IMG/VR virus record: IMGVR_UViG_3300013181_000002
Location: 1 to 41,098 of that record
Direction: 5' to 3' (one strand)
Length of the DNA stretch: 41,098 nucleotides
DNA from: a virus
Every line of letters starts with the position of its first letter. Positions within the stretch are counted from its first letter, which is position 1. Both the position numbers and the translations under genes were made by a program. The notes beneath the pieces were generated by a model that worked only from the letters and a program-made list of their open reading frames with translations, was not told where the DNA came from and did not search any database. This document shows positions 24,903 to 31,536 of this stretch, piece after piece.

Positions 24903-25178
24903 TTAGGATTGCTTTCTTTTAAGAACTTCACCAGCATCAAAAACTGAGAAGTAGATTGGCTTAGGACGTTCTTTACCAGTCTCAGCATCAACTTCTTTCT
25001 CAGTCTTAGAAAATCTAATCAAAGTAGCAATTGCTTTGATACCTTTCATCTTTTTAGCAGGTACCTTCATGTCTCTGATTGCTTGTTTGAAAGTTACAAC
25101 ACCAGAATCAGCATCAACACCTGCAAGAACTGCAGCATTGTGTCCAGTGTATTCATAATTGGTTACATAATTAAACAT
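24903..25178 (-). CDS. ArdC N-terminal-like (ssDNA-binding domain) stand-alone protein
   Basis: 91 residues. The order YTGHNAAVLAG, then VVTFKQAIRDMKVPAKKMKG, IKAIATLIRFSKTEK and PIYFSVFDAGEVL follows the N-terminal domain of ArdC anti-restriction proteins, which binds single-stranded DNA. The metallopeptidase half of ArdC is absent, so this is the binding domain alone. It has its own promoter (25210-25238) and AAGGAAATAAG before the ATG. A role in protecting or handling entering DNA is an inference. Family assignment is from recalled pattern only. Confidence 0.6.
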   Translation of the reverse strand: MFNYVTNYEYTGHNAAVLAGVDADSGVVTFKQAIRDMKVPAKKMKGIKAIATLIRFSKTEKEVDAETGKERPKPIYFSVFDAGEVLKRKQS

Positions 25179-25209
25179 ATCTTATTTCCTTTTCTTAATT
25201 TATACATAT

Positions 25210-25238
25210 ATTATAGTGAAAATACCGGAATAAGGCAA
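25210..25238 (-). promoter_or_regulatory. Sigma70-type promoter for the ArdC-N-like gene
   Basis: TTGCCT (25238-25233), 17-nt spacer beginning TATTCCGG, TATAAT (25215-25210). The -35 lies immediately past the U run of a terminator, forming a terminator-promoter module. Confidence 0.9.
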
Positions 25239-25239
25239 C

Positions 25240-25300
25240 AAAAAAACCCCAGAAAAATCAATAAAATACAAAAAAATGTAACTTATTGATAAATCTAGGG
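25240..25300 (-). terminator. Rho-independent terminator downstream of the 25326 gene
   Basis: 25247-25264 pairs with 25283-25300 (15 of 18 positions on the minus-strand RNA, one G-U, three mismatches in an internal loop), with seven U at 25246-25240. A T run at 25302-25307 on the plus strand could make it work both ways. Confidence 0.8.
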
Positions 25301-25325
25301 CTTTTTTACTAAGGAAATCAGTAGT

Positions 25326-25688
25326 TTAGTCGGTATCGTACATGGTTTTTGGGTAAATCCACTGTCTATTCATGTATCCACGCACGAATTTATCAGCTTG
25401 CTTGAAAATAGCAGTGACATCTGAACCTTCTCCGTAGTTTGTCACTCTATCAAGCTCAACATATGCTTGTTTGATTGATTCTGGGTACAAAACCTTCGTC
25501 TTTTTATTAGGGAACTTATACTCAATGACAAGATCTTTGAACTTAGCTAGCTCTGATAGCTCTTGAGCATGCAGCTTGAGTTCGTTATTGCAGTAGTCGA
25601 TAGAAAACTCTCTATATTTACCTAATCGCTCTTTTAATACCTTTCTTTCTTCAGTTGGTATCTCACTATACTTTTCATAATTATACAT
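25326..25688 (-). CDS. Conserved small protein, unknown function
   Basis: 120 residues, mixed helical, charged (ERKVLKERLGKYREFSIDYC near the N-terminus; DKFVRGYMNRQWIYPKTMY at the C-terminus). No motif I recognise. The start overlaps the upstream oxygenase stop by 8 bases, so it is translationally coupled to it and may be an accessory of that enzyme. A terminator follows. Confidence 0.65.
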   Translation of the reverse strand: MYNYEKYSEIPTEERKVLKERLGKYREFSIDYCNNELKLHAQELSELAKFKDLVIEYKFPNKKTKVLYPESIKQAYVELDRVTNYGEGSDVTAIFKQADKFVRGYMNRQWIYPKTMYDTD

Positions 25689-26337
25689 CTTGTCTCCTTG
25701 GTAGTGGTGTTATATTATGCTTTTGCATTAATTCTAAATTTCCTGGCCAAATTTCGTTTGCTAGGAAGCCATTCCATCCTTTGTAACTGTCATCCATCTG
25801 CTCAATAAATGATCCAGCTCTTGAATGAGGGCTATAGAAATGAAAGAAGTGTTGGACTTGAAGGTCATTTGGATTTTCATCTCTCCAATGCTGAACTTCA
25901 CACCCAGAATAAATTAAACAATCTCCTATCTTAGTAGAAATAGATTTTGGTTCGCCTGTCTTATCGATAAGACGTATAGGCCAGTTTTCACCTTCATTTG
26001 CTACTGTGAATGTAATAGAGACATCACATGGTAATCTATCTACATGACCGGACATAGTTGCACCTTTATGATACATTCTGCCTTGATTGTAAGTTGGTAT
26101 TAAAGGTAATCCAACTTGTGCTTCTATTCTCGGTACGATAAAGTCTGATAAGTATTGTACTAATTGAAACTCATTAACATCCTGCTGACTGCTTTTGTGC
26201 ACAAAGTTAATATCTTCAGCTCCAGTGTCGTATTCAATATTACAATCTAACCAAAAGTCTTTAAGATCTTCTATAATAAAATGAGGTATGATATTCTCAG
26301 CTACTATATACCCTTTATCTTTAAACTCTTGATTCAT
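25681..26337 (-). CDS. 2-oxoglutarate/Fe(II)-dependent oxygenase (PhyH/P4H-like)
   Basis: 218 residues. The metal site is H98-x-D100 in MSGHVDRLPCDVSITF and H150 in SGCEVQHWRDEN. A 2-oxoglutarate anchor (Arg/Lys) after VQHFFHFY is less clear than in its neighbours: the expected basic residue could be R173 in PHSRAG. IGDCLIYSG is the usual strand before the distal His. It is co-translated with the lipoprotein gene upstream (4-base overlap) and the 25326 gene downstream. Substrate unknown. Confidence 0.82.
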   Translation of the reverse strand: MNQEFKDKGYIVAENIIPHFIIEDLKDFWLDCNIEYDTGAEDINFVHKSSQQDVNEFQLVQYLSDFIVPRIEAQVGLPLIPTYNQGRMYHKGATMSGHVDRLPCDVSITFTVANEGENWPIRLIDKTGEPKSISTKIGDCLIYSGCEVQHWRDENPNDLQVQHFFHFYSPHSRAGSFIEQMDDSYKGWNGFLANEIWPGNLELMQKHNITPLPRRQDV

Positions 26338-26543
26338 AAACTCGCTAATCTTTCTAATGTGCGTCTCTGTTCACTTCTATCAATACACACACATTCCATT
26401 TCTAGTTTGACTCTTCCTTCACAATATGCAAAGGATCCTACAGGACAATAAAAGTTTTCTGGGTCACCTATGTAAGTAGGTGGTAATGTGCCTACACTTC
26501 CAGCACATCCGGTTAACAATAAACTTAATACTAATTTTTTCAT
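26334..26543 (-). CDS. Small lipoprotein
   Basis: 69 residues from ATG 26543; a TTG upstream would destroy the signal. The N-terminus MKKLVLSLLLTGCAGSVG is a short lipoprotein signal with lipobox LLTGC. The mature part is Cys-rich (four more Cys, for example YCPVGSFAYC and MECVC), so disulfides in the periplasm are likely. It overlaps the one-span membrane ORF upstream (TGA in ATGA) and may pair with it. A spanin-like (Rz/Rz1) lysis role is one reading, but the proline-rich stretch of Rz1 is missing. Confidence 0.65.
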   Translation of the reverse strand: MKKLVLSLLLTGCAGSVGTLPPTYIGDPENFYCPVGSFAYCEGRVKLEMECVCIDRSEQRRTLERLASL

Positions 26544-26644
26544 TCTGGCAATTCTCCATCTAAAGCTTTCCAAATTAATACATGCAAGGATGTATTTACT
26601 ATTACTAACAATAATAAGAATAGCCAGCCTGCTACAATATCCAT
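26540..26644 (-). CDS. 34-residue single-span membrane peptide
   Basis: ATG 26644 overlaps the upstream stop (TAATG) and its TGA overlaps the lipoprotein start, so it fills its slot exactly. It reads MDIVAGWLFLLLLVIVNTSL then HVLIWKALDGELPE: one membrane helix and a short tail. Precise stop-start coupling on both sides supports expression. Function unknown; possible partner of the lipoprotein. Confidence 0.55.
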   Translation of the reverse strand: MDIVAGWLFLLLLVIVNTSLHVLIWKALDGELPE

Positions 26645-27120
26645 TAGCGCCTCATCTTTGCAATATCTTCTGCTTGCTTAGTACCTCTCATTACAGGTAC
26701 AGCATTAGACTTATGCATAGTAGCGATACCGACAATTAAGTCCCCAGTATACTTCTGAGTCTCTTTAGCGGTACCTTTACCGTCGCTAGAGGTATTAAAC
26801 GTTCCATTCTTAATAGCTTCTTCCATCATGGAAGGATACTTCTTTCTATGCTCTTTATCTCGTTCTGCAGCATAGTTACGCTGAGTAGTACGAGGCTTAA
26901 AGTTCTTATAGTCTCGAGGATTCGGCTTCTTATTAAGACCATAACAGTACGCAATATACTCCTCTAAAGTTTCATAGCGCATATGATGCATATGATTCTG
27001 CTTCATCTTCTTATTATGCTCACGCCAGCGTAATTCTAACTCCTTACGCTTAGCTTTCGTTATCTTCACTTTAGGTTTACGATAGTTAGTCGTAGTATAA
27101 GCCGGACTCATCAATCCCAT
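26644..27120 (-). CDS. Basic protein of unknown function
   Basis: 158 residues, very rich in Lys, Arg and His in the first 110 (KVKITKAKRKELELRWREHN, KMKQNHMHHMRYETLEEYIA) with a Tyr-rich middle. The C-terminus (GDLIVGIATMHKSNAVPVMR) is more hydrophobic and resembles a conserved tail motif. No signal peptide. It may bind nucleic acid by charge alone. It lies 2 nt past the secreted protein gene in the operon driven from 27482-27510. Confidence 0.6.
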   Translation of the reverse strand: MGLMSPAYTTTNYRKPKVKITKAKRKELELRWREHNKKMKQNHMHHMRYETLEEYIAYCYGLNKKPNPRDYKNFKPRTTQRNYAAERDKEHRKKYPSMMEEAIKNGTFNTSSDGKGTAKETQKYTGDLIVGIATMHKSNAVPVMRGTKQAEDIAKMRR

Positions 27121-27122
27121 AA

Positions 27123-27449
27123 TTAATTTCCCTCGCAGTTACGTCCCCATCTTCCACACTCATAAGCTCGCTGCTTAGCTTTCTCATAAGCTTCTTTCTC
27201 TCGTTCGTATGCTCCGCGCTCGTATGCACACTTAACACTATCACCTGTACAATGAAAAGGGGGATACTCTTCAGTATCAGGTACATAGATTACTTGCTTG
27301 TCCCGCTTCATATCGTTTCTAATCTCTTGAAAGATCTTAGTAGCGAGAACGCCGATAATAATACCATCGGTCTGATCATCTGCTGCAGCCGGTTGAGCTA
27401 CAATTAAACCAAAAACAATAACAAGTACAAATACAATAAACTTTTTCAT
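27123..27449 (-). CDS. Secreted/periplasmic small protein
   Basis: 108 residues. MKKFIVFVLVIVFGLIVAQP followed by AAADD is a standard signal peptide with AxA cleavage near 23. The mature part has a helical Lys/Glu/Tyr segment (YEREKEAYEKAKQRAYECG) and four Cys. It has a strong promoter and AAGGAGAACCTT ribosome site. Export to the host periplasm suggests envelope interaction, for example superinfection or lysis control, but there is no family match. Confidence 0.65.
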   Translation of the reverse strand: MKKFIVFVLVIVFGLIVAQPAAADDQTDGIIIGVLATKIFQEIRNDMKRDKQVIYVPDTEEYPPFHCTGDSVKCAYERGAYEREKEAYEKAKQRAYECGRWGRNCEGN

Positions 27450-27481
27450 AAGGTTCTCCTTAGGTCATCCTTAGACTATAC

Positions 27482-27510
27482 ATTATATGTGAAACCATGA
27501 ATATAGGCAA
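27482..27510 (-). promoter_or_regulatory. Sigma70-type promoter for the 27123 secreted-protein operon
   Basis: TTGCCT (27510-27505), 17-nt spacer, TATAAT (27487-27482), preceding the gene by about 35 nt. The -35 abuts the stop codon of the glycosyltransferase remnant. Confidence 0.88.
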
Positions 27511-28323
27511 CTACTTTTTTCTAGGCTGAACTTCAATAATATCTGGAAATGGTACACAATGCTCTTCTCGCTTATCCATATCTAACCATCTTGTCTTTGT
27601 GTTACCAAACGGATCTTTATACTCTTCATACCAACCCTGATCAATATAATATTTCTGAAGCTTAAAGAACTCATCAAAGGCTCTCATATCAGCTGGTTGA
27701 ATCTCTCTAGGAGATCCTTGCAGTGCTATTTTTTGAAGCTTTGAATCAGGAATAAGCAGTTCTTGTGAAAGCTGATTAAAAAAGGTGAAATCATAGCCGT
27801 ATGTGTAACCAAATGCCATATCATACCCGTATGTAAATCCCAAAAAATATGGCTTAGAAACAATCTAGGAATTAATAGATAAGAAACCCTTGCTGTTCTG
27901 GACGAGTGTATCTTCTTTCCTAATGTCGTTATATGCATGTCGTCGTCCTTTTTCAAATTGAAAACATATTGGTGCGTGATAGAGCTTACTGTAGTATCTT
28001 TTAAATTCAGTTGTTAAAGCTTTATAACAACCTTCATCTTTTAAGTCTATCACATAATCTAAATCTATTAATGCATTCCAAGTTGTCTCAGAATTTCTTA
28101 TTAATAAGTTTTTACATATCTCATTTCCCCATCCATGGTCTTCTGGTATTCGCAGAATGCGCCAAGCATCTGGAAGTGAACCAGCTGTTAGTGGATGGTC
28201 TTGAGACCCGTCATCAATAATCGTAAAGTTAAACCATTCATCATCATAGAACGGCTCATAGTGCTTTACAACCTGATCTAATAACTCTGGGTTATTATAG
28301 TATGTGTAATTAATCGTCAACAT
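27511..28323 (-). pseudogene. GT2-type glycosyltransferase interrupted by an in-frame amber codon
   Basis: From ATG 28323 the frame reads LTINYTYYNNPELLDQVVKH, FTIIDDGSQD and WNALIDLDYVI, the nucleotide-sugar and DxD-like motifs of a GT-A fold. It stops at TAG 27865-27867 after 152 residues. The same frame resumes at once (IVSKPYFLGFTYGYDMAFGY, TYGYDFTFFNQL) and continues to TAG 27511-27513. That second part is the acceptor-side GGYD-type block the fold needs. Together they would make 271 codons including both stops. The only start for part two is a TTG at 27843 without a ribosome site. TAG ends other genes here, so it is unlikely to be recoded. A recent nonsense mutation, suppression or a sequence error are the choices. 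Confidence 0.75.
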
Positions 28324-28894
28324 ATGTATAAAAGATCTGAAATGTTCTTCTTCTGTGATTCAATTGATAAACAGGAACAGTGCAATGAAAGGTAGGACAA
28401 AATATTAACACACCTGTATTATATTGTATCGGAGTTACCTTCACTACTCTTTCTTCATCTTTAGACATACATACATTCATTCCGCCATGCAATATGTCCC
28501 ATTCTTTATTTAGAAAGATAGTTATTGCGGCGAAATGTCCATTGTCAGCATGAGGAGGGATACACGAGTAATAGTTAACACCATTATCATCTGGATGTAA
28601 CTGCTCATGCAATCCCATACTTGGTCTTACATTGTCAGGCAACCAATTTGGATCACCTAAGGCTTTGCCAATATCTTCTGTTACTTCTGCACAGAGTTGA
28701 TCTCTTAGAGATTCTTGTTGTGGGTAGAACTTATATTGACGCAGAACAAAGTTAGTATGATCGTTCTTAAAGCTGAACGGATTATATTCATATCCGTACA
28801 TGCTATGAAAGTCATACTCATCAGCATTACGTATAACGTTATCTACTGTAACAACGTCATAGTCAGATCCTTTAGTTCTGTCAATTATATTAAT
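28310..28894 (-). CDS. 2-oxoglutarate/Fe(II)-dependent oxygenase with probable ATT start
   Basis: From ATG 28801 it has 163 residues, but the frame is open and protein-like for 31 codons more (RTKGSDYDVVTVDNVIRNAD), without ATG, GTG or TTG. An ATT at 28894 has AGGAG six nt upstream and overlaps the previous stop, so I place the start there (194 residues). In the ATG numbering H84-x-D86 (PPHADNGHFAAITIFLN), H139 (CPTFHCTVP) and a basic RRR at 150-152 form the iron and 2-oxoglutarate sites. HGGMNVCM lies between. It overlaps the glycosyltransferase gene by 14 bases. Substrate unknown; an enzyme acting with the glycosyltransferase is possible. Confidence 0.8.
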   Translation of the reverse strand: MNIIDRTKGSDYDVVTVDNVIRNADEYDFHSMYGYEYNPFSFKNDHTNFVLRQYKFYPQQESLRDQLCAEVTEDIGKALGDPNWLPDNVRPSMGLHEQLHPDDNGVNYYSCIPPHADNGHFAAITIFLNKEWDILHGGMNVCMSKDEERVVKVTPIQYNTGVLIFCPTFHCTVPVYQLNHRRRTFQIFYTYVDD

Positions 28895-29150
28895 GTTCTA
28901 CTCCTGTACCGGTATACCAACGTTCAACGGTATCAACAATAAATGAACGGTAAGCTTTCTTATCAATAGCCCAAACAACAAAGTGATGGCTATTCAGATC
29001 AAAGCTCTTTACATTGATGTCATGCTCAGCAATATCACTGTTAAGTGTACAAGGCATGATACGAAGTTCATTGGTATCGATCTTTCTGAACTCAACAGTA
29101 ACGATACCTTTCTTCAACTCTTTAAAAAACTTTTCTTTTTCATTTAACAT
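28890..29150 (-). CDS. WYL_2-type Sm-like SH3 barrel protein
   Basis: 86 residues. KKGIVTVEFRKIDTNELRIM followed by PCTLNSDI and the C-terminal HHFVVWAIDKKAYRSFIVD is the pattern of the small phage family known as WYL_2 (DUF2693), an Sm-like SH3 barrel that may bind nucleic acid or ligand. GGAGTATATT lies before the ATG. It lies 10 nt downstream of tRNA-Thr, so it is probably co-transcribed with the tRNA cluster. Confidence 0.7.
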   Translation of the reverse strand: MLNEKEKFFKELKKGIVTVEFRKIDTNELRIMPCTLNSDIAEHDINVKSFDLNSHHFVVWAIDKKAYRSFIVDTVERWYTGTGVEH

Positions 29151-29160
29151 AATATACTCC

Positions 29161-29236
29161 TGGTGCCGGATGAGAGAATCGAACTCCCGACCTTCTCATT
29201 ACAAGTGAGCTGCTCTACCTGCTGAGCTAATCCGGC
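29161..29236 (-). tRNA. tRNA-Thr (UGU)
   Basis: 76 nt, minus strand. The acceptor GCCGGAT pairs with ATCCGGC, followed by discriminator A and an encoded CCA. The D-arm is GCTC/GAGC, the anticodon loop CTTGTAA (UGU reads ACA/ACN), and the T-arm GGGAG/CTCTC with loop TTCGATT. One mismatch closes the anticodon stem. Confidence 0.95.
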
Positions 29237-29438
29237 GTTAGAAAAATGGGCAGGGCGACAGGAGTAGCCTGTCCCGAGCATCCGATTGAGGCCTTCTGTC
29301 ACCAAAAGGCCGTACCCAAAACTTAAAAAAGGAGGGATGGGTTCAAGTTTTCACTCATGTCGTGATAATAATTGTGGACTTGGTGATGTTTTAGAACCCT
29401 GTCCCTTCCCCGAGTCTTTCGACCCTAAACTCTAATTG
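29237..29438 (-). ncRNA. Candidate structured RNA between tRNA-Leu and tRNA-Thr
   Basis: About 200 nt with no ORF in an otherwise gapless region, richer in G and C than its surroundings. On the minus strand GGCCTT and AAGGCC form a 6-bp hairpin. GGGACAGG pairs with CCTGTC-CC (one bulge). GGGACAGGG near 29395-29407 could instead pair with CCCTGCCC near 29249-29256, closing the whole element. An AUUUUU run lies at its 3' end. T4 encodes stable non-tRNA species among its tRNAs, so a stable RNA is plausible; a long processed spacer is the alternative. Confidence 0.35.
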
Positions 29439-29525
29439 TGGTGCCCCTGGCCGGACTCGAACCAGCATGAGCTAATGCTCGAGAGATTTTAAGTCTCTTG
29501 TGTCTACCAATTTCACCACAGGGGC
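29439..29525 (-). tRNA. tRNA-Leu (UAA)
   Basis: 87 nt, minus strand. The acceptor GCCCCTG pairs with CAGGGGC, then A and encoded CCA. The anticodon stem AGAGA/TCTCT carries loop CTTAAAA (UAA, reads UUA/UUG). A long variable arm (GAGCAT...ATGCT) marks a class II tRNA, and the T-arm is GGCCGGAC-type with TTCGAGT loop. It overlaps the upstream ORF's TAG by one base. Confidence 0.95.
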
Positions 29526-29821
29526 TAATTAAATATACTACCCTCATGATCAGCGTGGCTGCGCTCGAATTGAGATAGTAGTGCTTCCCCTGTAAGTCCT
29601 TTTTTAAGGATATATTTCTTTTTGCCGATGGTTCTTTCAATCTTTCCACTATTGTACTGGATATCAGTTACCATCTTATTCTTTTTCAATGCCCTAGACT
29701 CTGGTGTTTCATACCACATAGAATCTAATGAATGTACATGTAAGTCTTTAACACCTTTAGCCCATTCTTCAGCCATGAGCTTATACTTTTGTTTTTCGAC
29801 TCTACTTTTATACTGTGTCAT
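29525..29821 (-). CDS. Protein between tRNA genes, unknown function
   Basis: 98 residues, basic (SRVEKQKYKLMAEEWAKGVK; IERTIGKKKYILKKGLTGEA). It has good ribosome-site context (TAAAGGAGTAATT) and lies between tRNA-Arg and tRNA-Leu. Its TAG stop shares one base with tRNA-Leu, so tRNA processing would cut its message at the end of the frame. No known domain recognised. Confidence 0.65.
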   Translation of the reverse strand: MTQYKSRVEKQKYKLMAEEWAKGVKDLHVHSLDSMWYETPESRALKKNKMVTDIQYNSGKIERTIGKKKYILKKGLTGEALLSQFERSHADHEGSIFN

Positions 29822-29838
29822 AATTACTCCTTTAGAGT

Positions 29839-29915
29839 TGGCGCGCCCGGTAGGACTCGAACCTACAACCCTCGGCTTAGAAGGCCGATGCTCTATCCTG
29901 TTGAGCTACGGGCGC
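29839..29915 (-). tRNA. tRNA-Arg (UCU)
   Basis: 77 nt, minus strand. The acceptor GCGCCCG pairs with CGGGCGC, then G and encoded CCA. The anticodon stem TCGGC/GCCGA has loop CTTCTAA (UCU, reads AGA/AGG) and the T-arm GTAGG/CCTAC has loop TTCGAGT. AGA is a favoured Arg codon in the surrounding AT-rich genes, so the tRNA fits the phage's own codon use. Confidence 0.96.
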
Positions 29916-29923
29916 CTTAAACT

Positions 29924-30394
29924 CTAGACTGACTTATTATAGCCGATCTTACCGTAATTGGCAACCCTGTCTCTCAACTCGGACGTACTAAACGAATGAC
30001 TTCTACTGTTATAAACAATATCAACATCATTATCCAAACAATATTGTTTAGCAGTAAAATCTTTACCAATATAATCTGCACCTATGATACGTACAGCAAT
30101 TGGTAGTGTTTTAAAAATATCTTCTAGTTCTTTCTCTGTGTTATATACAACTATATCATCCACAAAGCGACATGCTGACAATTGCAGCTGTCTTTCAAAA
30201 ATAGATTGAATGGGTTTGTTTTTGGATTCACGATCTACTGATGGATCGTTTTGAAGTGCAACAATTAAATAATCACAATTCTGTTTACATTCCGCAAACA
30301 TAGCTACATGGCCTGTGTGCAATAAATCAAATGCACCGCAGGTGATCCCGATGCGTCCTTTATCTTCGACGTCACCGTTCAACCACTTTAACAT
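29924..30394 (-). CDS. Cytidylyltransferase-like nucleotidyltransferase
   Basis: 156 residues. GAFDLLHTGHV at 20-30 carries the HxGH nucleotide-binding motif and SFSTSELR at 133-140 is the matching C-terminal (ISTT-x-x-R type) motif. YLIVALQNDPSVDRES and RIIGADYIGKDF are the intermediate strands. This is the glycerol-3-phosphate cytidylyltransferase/RfaE-C group, which activates alcohol phosphates or sugars for envelope polymers. It could supply an activated sugar to the glycosyltransferase and carbamoyltransferase of the island. The tRNA promoter lies inside its last codons. Confidence 0.88.
   Translation of the reverse strand: MLKWLNGDVEDKGRIGITCGAFDLLHTGHVAMFAECKQNCDYLIVALQNDPSVDRESKNKPIQSIFERQLQLSACRFVDDIVVYNTEKELEDIFKTLPIAVRIIGADYIGKDFTAKQYCLDNDVDIVYNSRSHSFSTSELRDRVANYGKIGYNKSV
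29936..29964 (-). promoter_or_regulatory. Sigma70-type promoter for the tRNA cluster
   Basis: TTGCCA (29964-29959), 17-nt spacer, TATAAT (29941-29936), inside the end of the nucleotidyltransferase gene. Transcription would start at about 29929, some 14 nt before tRNA-Arg. Confidence 0.75.
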
Positions 30395-30397
30395 AAT

Positions 30398-30595
30398 CTA
30401 ATCCTTTTTGTTTATTTGCTTATTCAGCTCACCTATTCTAGTCCAAGCTTTATACTTTGCAGTATTTTCTTCTTTAATAATTGCCTTGAGTCTACTATTT
30501 TCGGCTCTCAGTTCATTATTGGCTTGAAGCAAATCGCAGAGTTCTAATCTTAGTCTCTCTTCTAGTGTGTCATTAAGACTCAAATTCTGTGGCAT
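30398..30595 (-). CDS. Small coiled-coil protein
   Basis: 65 residues, nearly all helical. Leucines and asparagines are spaced as in a zipper (ERLRLELCDLLQANNELRAE, NSRLKAIIKEENTAKYK). The start lies inside the preceding 47-residue gene. It could be a dimerising regulator or a scaffold, but has no visible DNA-binding domain. Confidence 0.55.
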   Translation of the reverse strand: MPQNLSLNDTLEERLRLELCDLLQANNELRAENSRLKAIIKEENTAKYKAWTRIGELNKQINKKD

Positions 30596-30716
30596 CTACT
30601 GGCCCTCTTACTTTGCGTTTCTGTTCTTTCTTTCTATCAACAAACGTCTTAGGTTTGTTAAATGTATTTATATGCTTAGCAACCGGGTTTGTCCTCTTCT
30701 GTCGTTTCTTTTTCAT
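30573..30716 (-). CDS. Small basic conserved protein
   Basis: 47 residues, ATG 30716 to TAA 30573-30575. It reads MKKKRQKRTNPVAKHINTFN, then KPKTFVDRKKEQKRKVRG. The NPVAKH-NTFNKPKTFVDRKK core resembles a short conserved protein of T4-like marine phages. It overlaps neighbours at both ends (41 and 23 bases), typical of small phage genes. Function unknown; strongly basic, possibly nucleic-acid binding. Confidence 0.6.
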   Translation of the reverse strand: MKKKRQKRTNPVAKHINTFNKPKTFVDRKKEQKRKVRGPVDATEFES

Positions 30717-30906
30717 TGTTGCTGTCCCATAATGGCATTATATCAATTTGTCCGTCTAGGCCAGCTTTCCATCTGACCATTCTCTTTTCGATTAGAACAT
30801 CTAAACACTTTTCAATGCCGTGCTGTATAAAATGTTCTTTAAAAATAAATAACGAGGCTACGGTACCTACTATGTAACCTACTACTAATGCAGTTCCTGC
30901 TTCCAT
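30676..30906 (-). CDS. Single-span membrane protein, unknown function
   Basis: 76 residues. Residues 5-22 (TALVVGYIVGTVASLFIF) form one membrane segment near the N-terminus, followed by a basic-acidic cytoplasmic tail (CLDVLIEKRMVRW; NNEKETTEEDKPGC). It overlaps dCMP deaminase by 22 bases. No family recognised. Confidence 0.6.
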   Translation of the reverse strand: MEAGTALVVGYIVGTVASLFIFKEHFIQHGIEKCLDVLIEKRMVRWKAGLDGQIDIMPLWDSNNEKETTEEDKPGC

Positions 30907-31316
30907 TTCTGTACCTCAATTCCTACTTTGTTTAAAAAATCTAGTCCATCTATACTCTTATATAGCTGGTCATAGACGACTTTCTTTATTCCTGCTCCAT
31001 AAATTAACTTGGCGCAATGTAAACACGGAGCATGTGTTACAAATATTGTCGCACCTTCAGAAGAAATAGTTGATGTACACAACTTAGCTATACAATTAGC
31101 TTCAGCATGTATAACTTCTGATCTGGTTAACAGTGTCCCATCCTTCATAGATATTTCACAGCTGTTATCCCACCCATGGGGTGTACCATTATACCCAATA
31201 GATATAATCTGATGGTCACGTACAGCAATACAACCTACCTTTAACCTCACAGCATGTGAGCATTTAGCCGCTTGATGTGCTATGCTCATGTACATGTCAA
31301 TGTGTTTAGGTTTCAT
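30885..31316 (-). CDS. cd: dCMP deaminase
   Basis: 143 residues; T4 Cd is 193. It turns dCMP into dUMP to feed thymidylate synthesis. The zinc and catalytic motif HAEANCI (H70, E72) and APCLHCA (C98, C101) are complete, with the upstream VGCIAVRDHQIISIGYNGTP that shapes the pocket. The shorter length means less of the insert region around the active site. The message is shared with the surrounding small genes. No sign of an allosteric extension can be judged by eye. Confidence 0.92.
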   Translation of the reverse strand: MKPKHIDMYMSIAHQAAKCSHAVRLKVGCIAVRDHQIISIGYNGTPHGWDNSCEISMKDGTLLTRSEVIHAEANCIAKLCTSTISSEGATIFVTHAPCLHCAKLIYGAGIKKVVYDQLYKSIDGLDFLNKVGIEVQKWKQELH

Positions 31317-31536
31317 AGTATTTGTATGCTTCCATTAACTCCAACAAATCCAGTTCAGTTACGTCTCCGTCTACTAAAATAGAATCAGAATTAGAATCAA
31401 AAGATATAGTAGCTTGATTACCTGATTCAAAAAAGAAGACATTACGCTCATCACGATCATACTGTACTCGTGAATAGTAAGCGTTCACTCCTATTCTGGA
31501 TATGTCTTTTGTTGCAAGATCGACTTTGTGGTACAT
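31306..31536 (-). CDS. Small protein, unknown function
   Basis: 76 residues, acidic, beta-like (YYSRVQYDRDERNVFFFES, ATISFDSNSDSILVDGD) ending in a helix. GAGGAATAA precedes the ATG. It overlaps the upstream membrane-protein gene by 46 bases in another frame, one of the longest overlaps here. No motif recognised. Confidence 0.55.
   Translation of the reverse strand: MYHKVDLATKDISRIGVNAYYSRVQYDRDERNVFFFESGNQATISFDSNSDSILVDGDVTELDLLELMEAYKYYET

Noticed and set aside
27865-27867. TAG reassigned to a sense codon (alternative genetic code)
   Set aside because: TAG ends gp4, the phosphatase, the zinc-ribbon ORF, the ORF beside tRNA-Leu and the glycosyltransferase itself, each followed soon by another gene. 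No suppressor-type tRNA is seen in the window.
27726-27956. Alternative frame across the glycosyltransferase junction, suggesting a frameshift
   Set aside because: The two conserved halves are in the same frame with only a TAG between them, so no shift is needed.
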